Origin: JAJYKN01 sp035516155
GTDB lineage: Bacteria; Nitrospirota; UBA9217
Assembly (NCBI GenBank): GCA_035516155.1
Contig: DATJAP010000032.1
Span: forward strand, 60,107 to 124,106
Direction of reading: 5' to 3'
DNA: 64,000 nucleotides
The notes beneath the pieces are model-generated. The model was not told the origin of the DNA, did not search any database, and worked only from the letters and a program-made list of their open reading frames with translations. This document shows, in pieces, positions 26,443 through 34,729 of the stretch (position 1 is the stretch's first letter; each line of letters opens with the position of its first letter). The position numbers were made by a program, and so were the translations under genes.

Positions 26443-26499
26443 GCACTTTGAAGTTCAGAAGACGGGGTCCCGAGTACTGAGAACCGAAAGGATATTTCG

Positions 26500-27279
26500 A
26501 TGCCGGCGTTCGATATGCATATTGTTCTGGAGGTCCTCGGCATCGCCTTCGTCGGCGGGGCCATCGGGCTCGACCGGACAGCGGCCGGCCAGTTCATGGT
26601 CTCCCAACCCATTGTCGCCGGCCCCCTTGCGGGGTGGATGCTCGGCGAACCGAGGGCGGGGATTATTGTGGGAGCGGCGCTTGAACTGATCTGGGTTCTC
26701 GATATGCCGATCGGTACCTTCGTCCCCGCTGACGCGACGATTGGGACTGTATCGGCGACGGCCATTGCGGTTCTGGGGGCCCCATCCGGCGCGACACTCC
26801 CGCTTATCGGCTTCAGCATACTTCTGTCAACGGCGATGGTGACAATGACCATGAAGGCGGAAGGCGCAGTGCGAACCTGGAATTTACGGTTCTCGGAAAA
26901 AGCGCTTTCAACATCAGGTCCGAATACAGGGCACGCGTTGTTTCACGCACAGTGTGCAGGACTTGCGCTTTTTTTTCTGAAATCGTTTGTTCTCTATTGT
27001 ATTTTCATCCCCTTGGGGATTGCGGCAACTGGGTTGTACAGGCATTTGCCGGGCGCATTCCCGAGAGCATTGTCCCTGTTCGTCAAGTTGCTCCCCCTTG
27101 TGGGGGTGGCGCTGGTTGTGCGCAAGCTTACGGTGAAGTCATTCGACCAGTATGTTCTGGCCGGTTTCGCGACCGCCGTTCTCTTCGGACAGTTGATACA
27201 CGCACCCGGCATTGTCGTGCTGTTGCTCACGGCGGTTGTGGGGTGGATAGGAGCAAGGTATAGTGAACGGCGATCGTGA
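26500..27279 (+). CDS. PTS mannose-family EIIC membrane component
   Basis: The 259-aa protein is highly hydrophobic with about seven helices and the IIC-Man signatures: AIGLDRTAAGQFMVSQPIVAGPLAGWMLG near residue 25 and IIVGAALELIWVLDMPIGTFVPADATIG near 55. IIC and IID form the membrane channel of mannose-type PTS. GAAAGGA precedes the ATG. It overlaps the IID start by 17 bases. Confidence 0.9.
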   Translation: MPAFDMHIVLEVLGIAFVGGAIGLDRTAAGQFMVSQPIVAGPLAGWMLGEPRAGIIVGAALELIWVLDMPIGTFVPADATIGTVSATAIAVLGAPSGATLPLIGFSILLSTAMVTMTMKAEGAVRTWNLRFSEKALSTSGPNTGHALFHAQCAGLALFFLKSFVLYCIFIPLGIAATGLYRHLPGAFPRALSLFVKLLPLVGVALVVRKLTVKSFDQYVLAGFATAVLFGQLIHAPGIVVLLLTAVVGWIGARYSERRS

Positions 27280-28042
27280 CACGGTAGGCATTCCTGATCT
27301 CCTTGCTGCATTCGGGAGATCGCTTCTTCTGCAGGCATCGTGGAGTTTCGAACGAATGCAGACCGCGGGATTCGCTTATGCGATCGAACCGGTGCTCAAA
27401 AAACTCTATCCGGACCCGGCCGAATACGATAGAAGGGTCAAGCTTCATCTGGAATATTTCAATACCCAGCCTTATTTCGCGTCCTTTATTCTTGGAGCGG
27501 CAATTCGGCTGGAACAGGAGCGGGCAACAGGCGGGAATGCCGCGGTTGACATATCAGGCTTCAAAGCCGCGATGATGGCTCCGCTCGGCGCTCTGGGAGA
27601 CAGTTTTTTCTGGGGTGCGCTCAAGCCGATGGCTTCTGTGGCAGCAGTTGCCGTTGCGATGGTCGGCTCGTGGTGGGCGCCGATTCTCTTCCTCGTCCTG
27701 TTCAACATCTGGCATATCGGACTCAGGTTGGGCATGCTCTTCTGGGGTTATACCAGCGGCGGAGACGCCGTCGCGCTGATGGCACGATATCGCTTCACGA
27801 AAATGGCTAGACGTTTCAAGGTAATATCGCTCGCTATGCTCGGCGGGATACTGGGCATGATGCAGCTATGGCGGGTGGAGTTCCACCCCCCCTTGAGCAG
27901 CCAGCCTGTGGCAATGACCCTCTCCGGTTTCTTCATCATGCTGGTTTTAGTCGTAATCATGCGGAGAGGCGGTTCTCCGGTAAAATTCATGCTCGGGTTG
28001 GCTGTTTTCTGTCTGGCCCTGGCGTACGCGGGAGTGATTTAA
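27263..28042 (+). CDS. PTS mannose-family EIID membrane component
   Basis: The 259-aa protein shows IID-Man features: SLLLQASWSFERMQTAGFAYAIEPVLKKLY, FNTQPYFASFILGAAIRLEQ, the GFKAAMMAPLGALGDSFFWGALKP motif and C-terminal membrane helices. It pairs with EIIC. The GTG start at 27263 lies inside the EIIC gene behind GGAGCAAGG. Its TAA stop overlaps the ATG of the HPr gene (TAATG), so expression is coupled through to ptsH. Confidence 0.9.
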   Translation: MNGDRDTVGIPDLLAAFGRSLLLQASWSFERMQTAGFAYAIEPVLKKLYPDPAEYDRRVKLHLEYFNTQPYFASFILGAAIRLEQERATGGNAAVDISGFKAAMMAPLGALGDSFFWGALKPMASVAAVAVAMVGSWWAPILFLVLFNIWHIGLRLGMLFWGYTSGGDAVALMARYRFTKMARRFKVISLAMLGGILGMMQLWRVEFHPPLSSQPVAMTLSGFFIMLVLVVIMRRGGSPVKFMLGLAVFCLALAYAGVI

Positions 28043-28311
28043 TGAAGGAAAAAGAGCTCTTGATCGAGAACAAACTGGGTCTCCACGCGCGTGCCGCAGC
28101 ACAGATCGTAAAAACAGCGAGCGCTTTTTCGTCTAAAATCACCTTGGTAAAGGACGGAATGGAAGTCGACGGCAAGAGTATCATGGGAATCATGATGCTT
28201 GCTGCGGGAAGAGGGAGCACCGTTCTGGTTATAGTGCATGGCGAGGATGAAGAAAATGCCGTGACAGGCCTTGAAAAACTGTTTAAGGAAAAATTCGGCG
28301 AGAAAGAATAG
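28042..28311 (+). CDS. ptsH: Phosphocarrier protein HPr
   Basis: HPr carries phosphate from enzyme I to EIIA proteins. The 89-aa product has the catalytic His15 in KLGLHARAA and the regulatory Ser46 in VDGKSIMGIMML, the site used by HprK. Both are at the canonical positions. This is therefore an HPr of the doubly regulated type and not an NPr. The ATG overlaps the EIID stop, with GGGAG 8 bases upstream. Enzyme I follows after 80 bases. Confidence 0.95.
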   Translation: MKEKELLIENKLGLHARAAAQIVKTASAFSSKITLVKDGMEVDGKSIMGIMMLAAGRGSTVLVIVHGEDEENAVTGLEKLFKEKFGEKE

Positions 28312-28391
28312 AACATTAAATATTATGGGCAACAGACGGTAGACGATAAACAGGGAATGGGGAAGAATAGCGAGTTGACAGGATCACTATA

Positions 28392-30146
28392 ATGCACGAA
28401 AAGACCTATAAAGGCATTGTCGCATCGCCTGGCATCGTAATCGGAAGGGCCTATGTTCTGGATCGACGCAAGGTGGTTGTTGCGGGCCGGCGGATAGAAG
28501 ACGTCAGCGTCAAAGACGAGGTTGTCCGGTTCAAAAAAGCGCTTGATATCTCGAAGTCCCAGCTTGAAGATCTGAAAAAGCGCATGACCAAGGGCCTCGG
28601 CAAATCCCACCTCTATATCCTGGAAACCCATATCATGCTACTAGAGGATAAGATGCTTGTCGACGGGACGATCAAACAAATCAAGGAATCGCTCCTGAAT
28701 GCCGAAGGTGCTCTTAAGGCGACGATTGCCATGATCACCCACAAGTTCGATACTATCGAGGACGAATACCTTCGCGATCGTAAACACGATGTAGAGCAGG
28801 TCGGCGAGCGCGTTCTGAACAACCTCGTCGGCCGCAAGCAGGAGAGCCTTGCTGAAATCAAAGAGGAAGCGATCATAATAGCGCACGACCTTGCGCCGAC
28901 TGATACCCTTATAATGCGCAAGGACAAGATTCTCGGATTTGCCACAGATGCAGGCAGCCGGACATCCCATACCGCCATCCTTGCACGCTCACTTGGTATT
29001 CCCGCAGCGGTTGGTCTCGAGAACATCACCGCATCGGCCAAAACCGGGGATGTTGTCATTCTTGACGGCATCCACGGAGTGGTGATCATTGAACCTGACG
29101 AGGAAACGTTCCTCGACTACCTCAAGAAGCAGAGAAAGTATAAATATTTCGAGCAGGAGCTCGAGAAACTCAGAACACTTCCCGCGACGACTCTTGATGG
29201 CTATGTTGTTGAATTGGAAGGCAACATTGAATTGCCTGAGGAGGCTACTTCCGCGGTCGAACATGGAGGAACGGGCATCGGCCTCTATCGGACGGAGTTT
29301 CTGTTCTTGAACCGTCAGTCTTTTCCGACTGAGGAGGAACACTACAACGCATACCGCCATGTTGCAGAGCGCGCGGCTCCCCACGAAGTCGTAGTCCGCA
29401 CGCTCGATGTGGGTGGTGATAAAATCGGATCGTTCAGCGATTCCGAGAAAGAGACCAACCCCGCGCTTGGTTTGCGTGCTATCAGATTCTGTCTCCAAAA
29501 GAGTGATGTCTTCCGTGTTCAACTTCGCGGCATCCTCCGGGCGGCGGTCCACGGGAACATCAAGATGCTCATTCCTATGATCTCGGGTCTGACGGAGATT
29601 TATGAGACGAAAAAGCTGCTCGACGAGGTGAAGGCCGAGCTTCGGTCCGAGGGGAAGGCATTTCGCGAATCGGTGCCGTTCGGAGTTATGATCGAGATTC
29701 CATCGGCGGCCCTGATTGCTGATCTTCTTGCAAAAGAAGTTGATTTTTTCAGCGTCGGCACGAACGACCTCATTCAATACACACTTGCCATCGACCGCCA
29801 AAATGAGCATGTCGCTTACATGTACGAGCCGCTGGACCCGGCAGTGCTCCGTTTGCTGAGGTCCGTGGCTAGTGCGGCGGAAGCGGCAAACATCCCCCTT
29901 GCCATGTGCGGCGAGATGGCGGGTGACCCGCTCTATGCCGCGATTCTTCTTGGCATGGGATTTCGGCACCTCAGCATGAACGTGGCTTCGATACCCTTGG
30001 TCAAGAAGGTGGTGCGATCGGTCCGCATGCAGGACGCCGTTGAGCTCGCATCTCTTGTGATGCAGCAGCCGACGGCAACGGCCGCTCGGAAAACGGCTGA
30101 AAAATTTATGGAAGAGCGTTTCCCGGATTTGGTGGCCGAACTCTAG
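28392..30146 (+). CDS. ptsI: PTS enzyme I (phosphoenolpyruvate-protein phosphotransferase)
   Basis: Enzyme I transfers phosphate from PEP to HPr. The 584-aa protein has the N-terminal HPr-binding part, the phosphohistidine in TDAGSRTSHTAILARSLGIPA (His193), and the PEP-binding barrel with GIGLYRTEFLF, MIEIPSAAL, FFSVGTNDLIQYTLAIDRQNEHVAYMYEPLDPA and the active-site cysteine in MCGEMAGDP. It has no GAF domain, so it is not PtsP. The gene ends the PTS block; cobD follows after 52 bases. Confidence 0.96.
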   Translation: MHEKTYKGIVASPGIVIGRAYVLDRRKVVVAGRRIEDVSVKDEVVRFKKALDISKSQLEDLKKRMTKGLGKSHLYILETHIMLLEDKMLVDGTIKQIKESLLNAEGALKATIAMITHKFDTIEDEYLRDRKHDVEQVGERVLNNLVGRKQESLAEIKEEAIIIAHDLAPTDTLIMRKDKILGFATDAGSRTSHTAILARSLGIPAAVGLENITASAKTGDVVILDGIHGVVIIEPDEETFLDYLKKQRKYKYFEQELEKLRTLPATTLDGYVVELEGNIELPEEATSAVEHGGTGIGLYRTEFLFLNRQSFPTEEEHYNAYRHVAERAAPHEVVVRTLDVGGDKIGSFSDSEKETNPALGLRAIRFCLQKSDVFRVQLRGILRAAVHGNIKMLIPMISGLTEIYETKKLLDEVKAELRSEGKAFRESVPFGVMIEIPSAALIADLLAKEVDFFSVGTNDLIQYTLAIDRQNEHVAYMYEPLDPAVLRLLRSVASAAEAANIPLAMCGEMAGDPLYAAILLGMGFRHLSMNVASIPLVKKVVRSVRMQDAVELASLVMQQPTATAARKTAEKFMEERFPDLVAEL

Positions 30147-30198
30147 GAGCGATTCATCGTTCCCGGTTCAGAGGAAACGAATATACGAGGAGTAATGC

Positions 30199-31326
30199 GT
30201 GCAAAATACGGAATGCGATACCGAAAACTTCCTGAACGAAGGCAGCCGTTTCCCGCGGGCAAGCAGGGCACATGGCGGAAATATCTACGAAGCGGCGAAG
30301 CAGTATGGCCTGGACATAAAAAAAATTATTGATTTCAGCTCGAATGTAAACGCGCTCGGTCCTTCTTCCATGGCGAGGAGGGCGGCACGATGGTCCCTTT
30401 CCATTATAGACCGTTATCCCGACCCGGAGATGACCGATCTAAGACGGGCGATTGCGCGATATTACGGTATTAAACCCGAACAGGTCGCCTGCGACAACGG
30501 CGCGAATGGGCTTATTCATCTCATACCGCGCGTTTTCAGACCTCGCAAAGTTCTTATACCGATCCCGACTTTTTCGGAATACGCCTCGGCCGCGCAGGAT
30601 GCCGGCTGCGGGGTGGTGCCTTTTCCACTCAGGGAACGCGATGGATTTCGGGTCGATCCCGTTGAGATGTCCTTTGCCATGAAGGGCGTGGATATGGCTT
30701 TCCTATGTAATCCGAACAATCCGACCGGCCAGATGGTCCCGAAGCAGGAGATGCTGGAGATTGTGAGCTATGCGCACCAACAGGGAACAACGCTGGTTCT
30801 AGATGAAGCCTTTATGGACTTCCTCGAGTCCGAATCAATGGTCAAGGAAGCGGTGCAAACATCGAGAATCATCTGCCTACGGTCGTTTACGAAATTTTTT
30901 GGCATGCCGGGCCTTCGGATTGGTTATGCTATATCCGACGAAGTGACCATCGCAGAGTTGCGGAAATTCCAGGAACCTTGGACCGTCAACATCCCCGCGG
31001 AGCGCGCCGCAATCGCTGCACTGGACGATTGGGGCTATATTAAAAAGACCCGGCGCCTGATCAGAAAAGAGCGAGATCGCATGCTGTCGGCTCTGCGTCT
31101 GCTGCCCGGTGTGGAAACCTACCCCGGTTCAGCGAATTTTGTCCTATTCAAGCTTGTTTCAGCAGATGTTCACACGCTGAGACAAAAGCTCGGATATCGC
31201 GGCTTGCTGGTGCGCGATTGTACGGGGTTTCCCGGTCTGGACAGCCGCTTTATCCGCGTAGCGATTAGGACCCGGCGCGAGAACAACCGTCTCATCAAAG
31301 CGCTGCGCGAGCTGTTGATCCCGTGA
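30199..31326 (+). CDS. cobD: Threonine-phosphate decarboxylase, cobalamin synthesis (CobD-type)
   Basis: CobD makes (R)-1-amino-2-propanol phosphate from L-threonine phosphate for the nucleotide loop of B12. The 375-aa PLP enzyme of the HisC-like fold has the CobD hallmark AHGGNIYEAA and IIDFSSNVNALGP, then FLCNPNNPTGQM, LDEAFMDFLE and the PLP lysine in LRSFTKFFGMPGLRIGYA. HisC is less likely because of the N-terminal signature. The GTG start has GAGGAG 8 bases upstream. No other cob genes flank it, though cbiMQO (15-17 kb) and a broken cobU (52.6 kb) lie in the window. Confidence 0.85.
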   Translation: MQNTECDTENFLNEGSRFPRASRAHGGNIYEAAKQYGLDIKKIIDFSSNVNALGPSSMARRAARWSLSIIDRYPDPEMTDLRRAIARYYGIKPEQVACDNGANGLIHLIPRVFRPRKVLIPIPTFSEYASAAQDAGCGVVPFPLRERDGFRVDPVEMSFAMKGVDMAFLCNPNNPTGQMVPKQEMLEIVSYAHQQGTTLVLDEAFMDFLESESMVKEAVQTSRIICLRSFTKFFGMPGLRIGYAISDEVTIAELRKFQEPWTVNIPAERAAIAALDDWGYIKKTRRLIRKERDRMLSALRLLPGVETYPGSANFVLFKLVSADVHTLRQKLGYRGLLVRDCTGFPGLDSRFIRVAIRTRRENNRLIKALRELLIP

Positions 31327-31746
31327 CATCCGGCTCAAAGCCGGGATGAACCACCTGATAGCCGAATGCTGCTACGGCTGCAACTGAATGTACGGAGAAG
31401 CCGGAATCGATCAATGCGGGTAATTTTGATACGCCGGTTTCCCCGGACGTCTCTTTGGCTGATGTGAGAACCGGTCCCGTTGTCAGGCGATACCCATGTC
31501 GCCGAAGCGGCACTGCAGCGCCTGCAGGAAAAAATATTTTGCAAAAAGAGCATCTCTGTGATAAAGTAGCTTAAAATGCATGAAATTACGATGAATTTTC
31601 TGCGTTCCTCGTTGATACCGTATGATGTCGGTACCTGTGCATAGACGCTTTGTGAAATGCCCGGTTCTGCCGGAACGGAAACTCAATAAGCTTTTCACCA
31701 ATATGGACAGTACCCTGCCGAGCCGATGAAAGTCGGAGGATTGAAG
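31327..31746 (+). other. 420-base gap after cobD, no gene recognised
   Basis: Short open frames on both strands show no family pattern. A hairpin-forming stretch follows the cobD stop directly (CATCCGGCT, loop, AGCCGGGATG, 31326-31348) with one bulge and no T-run. No promoter of clear quality was found for the zinc-ribbon gene downstream. Confidence 0.4.
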
Positions 31747-31944
31747 ATGGAGCCGATCATGTGCCCCTTTTGCGGCGGCACGAACCTTTTTCAGGAAGAC
31801 GATTACAGTCTTGAACTCGATTATGAGTTCTGGACCATCCACCACTGGGAGTGCTTGGACTGCGCACAGTCGTTCGATAAGATAGATATTCTACCGGCGT
31901 CAAATTCTTTTGAGGCGATCAATAATGAGAGCACCATTCACTGA
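31747..31944 (+). CDS. Small zinc-ribbon protein
   Basis: The 65-aa product has two cysteine pairs typical of a zinc ribbon: MCPFCGGTNLF near residue 5 and WECLDCAQSF near residue 40, with an acidic middle (QEDDYSLELDYEFW). GGAGG lies 7 bases before the ATG at 31747; the frame opens seven codons earlier. The end overlaps the start of alr by 20 bases. The function is unknown. Overlap with a confident downstream gene and a good ribosome binding site suggest it is real. Confidence 0.65.
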   Translation: MEPIMCPFCGGTNLFQEDDYSLELDYEFWTIHHWECLDCAQSFDKIDILPASNSFEAINNESTIH

Positions 31945-33100
31945 CCGGAAGCTTGATGATTCAGAGATTCCGGCCACTGTGCTTTCCGCCGCCAACCGAC
32001 CCACTGCCGCAGTGATCAACCTTGGAGCTCTGGAACACAATTTCAATGAAGTTGATCGACGCACCGCAGGCAGAAAAATCCTCGCCGTTGTCAAGGCACA
32101 GGCTTATGGGCACGGTGCGGCAGCAGTGTCCAGACGCCTCCTGGAGCTTGGCGTTGCCATGCTCGGGGTTGCTCTCGTTGAAGAGGGGATGGAGCTTCGC
32201 CGGGCCGGCATCGACGCGCCGATTCTGGTGATGGGTTCGCTGTTTCCGGAACAGGCCGAGGCACTTGCGGCTCTGCGATTGGCGTCAGTCGTCTTCACCA
32301 TGGATACCGCACGGGCTTTATCCCGTGCGGCGCAACAGCTGAAGACAACAGTCTCTGTGCATGTGAAAATCGATACCGGCATGGGGAGGATCGGCATAGC
32401 GCCCGAGCAGGCGCTTGAATTCGTCCGGCTCCTCCGCGGGCTTCCCGGCATAGACGTTCAGGGTCTGATGACGCATTTTGCCGATGCCGATCTTCGCGAA
32501 AAAGAGTTCGCGTCGAAGCAGATGGACCGCTTCGATGTTCTCGTGCGGAGCCTGTCGGAAAGCGGCATACCGGTCCCGCTTATTCACGCAGCAAACAGCG
32601 CTGCTGTGCTCGATTATCAGCGGGCGCTGTTCACGATGGTCAGACCTGGCCTGATGCTCTATGGGTATAATCCGCTGGAGGCTGGTGCGGCGCACGCCGA
32701 CCTCTTGCCGGTTCTGTCGCTCGTAACGCGGATAGCCTTTCTCAAAAAGGTTGCCGCAGGCATCCCCATCAGCTACGGACGGTCGTTTGTCACTCAGCGC
32801 GAGAGTCTCATTGCAACGCTGCCGATTGGGTACGCAGATGGGTTCAGCCGGGGACTTTCAAACAAGGGTGAGGCGCTGGTAAGAGGCAGGCGGGTTCCGG
32901 TCGTAGGACGTGTTTGCATGGACATGTGCCTGGTTGACGTTACCGAAGTTCCTGACGTTGCCGAGGGGGACGACGTTGTGCTCATCGGGAGACAGGGCAG
33001 GGAACTCATTACAGCAGAAGAAATCGCCGCGAAAATTGGAACCATTCCTTACGAGGTGCTCTGTGGCATCAGTAGTCGAGTCCCAAGGATTTATCTATAG
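31925..33100 (+). CDS. alr: Alanine racemase
   Basis: Alr interconverts L- and D-alanine, supplying D-Ala for peptidoglycan. The 391-aa protein has the PLP lysine in AVVKAQAYGHG (Lys57; the usual residue two after the Lys is Asn or Asp, here Gln), KIDTGMGRIGI, TRIAFLKKVAAGIPISYGRSF with the catalytic tyrosine, and VGRVCMDMCLVDVT. The ATG at 31925 has GAGG about 8 bases upstream; a TTG at 31910 is the other choice. The 3' end overlaps the mlaE start by 38 bases. Confidence 0.94.
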   Translation: MRAPFTDRKLDDSEIPATVLSAANRPTAAVINLGALEHNFNEVDRRTAGRKILAVVKAQAYGHGAAAVSRRLLELGVAMLGVALVEEGMELRRAGIDAPILVMGSLFPEQAEALAALRLASVVFTMDTARALSRAAQQLKTTVSVHVKIDTGMGRIGIAPEQALEFVRLLRGLPGIDVQGLMTHFADADLREKEFASKQMDRFDVLVRSLSESGIPVPLIHAANSAAVLDYQRALFTMVRPGLMLYGYNPLEAGAAHADLLPVLSLVTRIAFLKKVAAGIPISYGRSFVTQRESLIATLPIGYADGFSRGLSNKGEALVRGRRVPVVGRVCMDMCLVDVTEVPDVAEGDDVVLIGRQGRELITAEEIAAKIGTIPYEVLCGISSRVPRIYL

Positions 33101-33863
33101 CTGGCTGGAGTCATGGGGTCGCAGGACCACGCGCATAATTTCCGATATCGGCGCCGTCATTGTTTTTTCCGGGCAGACGCTCCGCTGGACACTGAGCCGC
33201 CCGTTCTATATCAAGAACTTGGTGAAACAGATGGAGCAGATTGGCTTTGATTCCATCCCGGTGGTTCTCACCACTGCTCTCTCCACCGGTATGGTGCTTG
33301 CGTACCAAAGTTATACTGGGTTCAAACGCTTCGGTGCCGAAACACTGATCGGGACGGTGGTGTCCCTATCCATGACGCGGGAACTCGGGCCGGTGCTCAC
33401 CGGGCTCATGGTTGCCGGGAGGGCAGGTGCTTCCATTGCTGCGGAACTGGGAACCATGCGGGTGACCGAGCAGATCGATGCGCTCTCGACGCTGGCGACG
33501 AACCCCATGAAGTATCTCGTGGTGCCGCGTTTTCTCGCGAGCACCATCATGATGTTTTTCCTGACTGCGCTCGGCATGATCATCGGCGTTACCGGCGGGT
33601 ATTTTGTGGGCGTGAAAGTGCTCGGGACGAATCCGGTCACTTACATCAACAACAGTATCAACTATACCGAGGTTACCGATATCTGGTACGGCCTTGTAAA
33701 ATCCCTGGTCTTCGGTGCCGTAGTGGGAATCATCAGTTGCTACAAGGGATTCAACACCGAAGGTGGAGCCGAGGGCGTGGGCAAGGCCACGACTGGGGCT
33801 GTGGTGGTTTCCTGCATGCTGATTCTGATCCTGGATTATTTCCTCTCCGCGCTGTTATGGTGA
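33063..33863 (+). CDS. mlaE: Lipid-transport ABC permease MlaE
   Basis: MlaE is the membrane subunit of the MCE-type phospholipid transporter that maintains outer-membrane lipid asymmetry. The 266-aa protein has about five helices and the family core: TGMVLAYQSYTGFKRFGAETLIGTVV, LSMTRELGPVLTGLMVAGRAGASIAAELGTMRVTEQIDAL, and a C-terminal GFNTEGGAEGVGKATTGAVV. The GTG at 33063 lies inside alr and follows GAGG by 6 bases. A much longer open frame exists upstream but is the shadow of alr. Confidence 0.92.
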   Translation: MASVVESQGFIYSWLESWGRRTTRIISDIGAVIVFSGQTLRWTLSRPFYIKNLVKQMEQIGFDSIPVVLTTALSTGMVLAYQSYTGFKRFGAETLIGTVVSLSMTRELGPVLTGLMVAGRAGASIAAELGTMRVTEQIDALSTLATNPMKYLVVPRFLASTIMMFFLTALGMIIGVTGGYFVGVKVLGTNPVTYINNSINYTEVTDIWYGLVKSLVFGAVVGIISCYKGFNTEGGAEGVGKATTGAVVVSCMLILILDYFLSALLW

Positions 33864-33867
33864 CGCC

Positions 33868-34620
33868 ATGGCGATGATCGAGGTCATCAACGTGCACAAG
33901 AGTTTCGGCGATCTCGAAGTGCTCCGTGGCGTGAACCTTTTCGTGGAAAAGGGCGAGAGCATGACGGTTATCGGCGGCAGCGGTAGCGGCAAGAGCGTGC
34001 TCATAAAACACGTCATTGGGCTCCTGCACCCGGATAAAGGACGCGTTATCATCGATGGTCAGGAGTTGAACAACCTTGACGAATATGGTCTGAACGAGCT
34101 GCGAAAAAAATTCGGCATGCTGTTCCAGATGGCGGCTCTTTTCGATTCTCTTACCGTATGGGAGAACGTTGGTTTTTCCCTCAAACAGCACACGAAACTT
34201 TCTGACAGGGAAATCAGGAAGATTGCAACCGACAAGCTAGCCCTTGTTGGGCTCAAAGATGTCGAGGACAAGATGCCCGCAGAACTCTCGGGAGGCATGA
34301 AAAAGCGAGTCGGGCTTGCACGCGCCATATGTATGGATGCGGAGATTATTCTCTACGACGAGCCTACGACGGGTCTTGACCCGATTATGGCGGATGCGAT
34401 CAACGACTTGATAATCGATCTACGGAAAAAGTTGGGCGTAACATCCGTGGCGATTACGCATGATATGCACAGCGCATATAAAATATCGGATCGAATTGCC
34501 ATGCTGTACAAGGGGGAAATCCTGGAAATCGGCACCCCCGACGAGATAAGGAACACGACGAACCCCGTTGTGCATCAATTTATTACGGGGAGCGCCGTGG
34601 GACCGATCACGGCGGAATAA
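33868..34620 (+). CDS. mlaF: Lipid-transport ABC ATPase MlaF
   Basis: This is the ATPase of the Mla complex. The 250-aa product has Walker A GGSGSGKS, LFQMAALFDSLTVWENV (Q-loop region and family signature), ABC signature ELSGGMKKR, Walker B IILYDEPTTGLDP and the H-loop ITHD. It starts 4 bases after the mlaE stop. mlaD follows 110 bases downstream. mlaB and mlaC are not seen. Confidence 0.94.
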   Translation: MAMIEVINVHKSFGDLEVLRGVNLFVEKGESMTVIGGSGSGKSVLIKHVIGLLHPDKGRVIIDGQELNNLDEYGLNELRKKFGMLFQMAALFDSLTVWENVGFSLKQHTKLSDREIRKIATDKLALVGLKDVEDKMPAELSGGMKKRVGLARAICMDAEIILYDEPTTGLDPIMADAINDLIIDLRKKLGVTSVAITHDMHSAYKISDRIAMLYKGEILEIGTPDEIRNTTNPVVHQFITGSAVGPITAE

Positions 34621-34729
34621 GAACACCCATTCCTGTTTCGGACCTCCCGGGATTTTGTCCTGATTCTCGTTGTTCATTTTTTGGAAAAGCATGATTGTCG
34701 GCAGTTGATATCTCTTTTGGAGATGATTC

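Noticed and set aside
32910..33062. 51-codon N-terminal extension of mlaE inside alr
   Set aside because: It is the alr sequence read in another frame; mlaE similarity and a ribosome binding site begin at the GTG at 33063.
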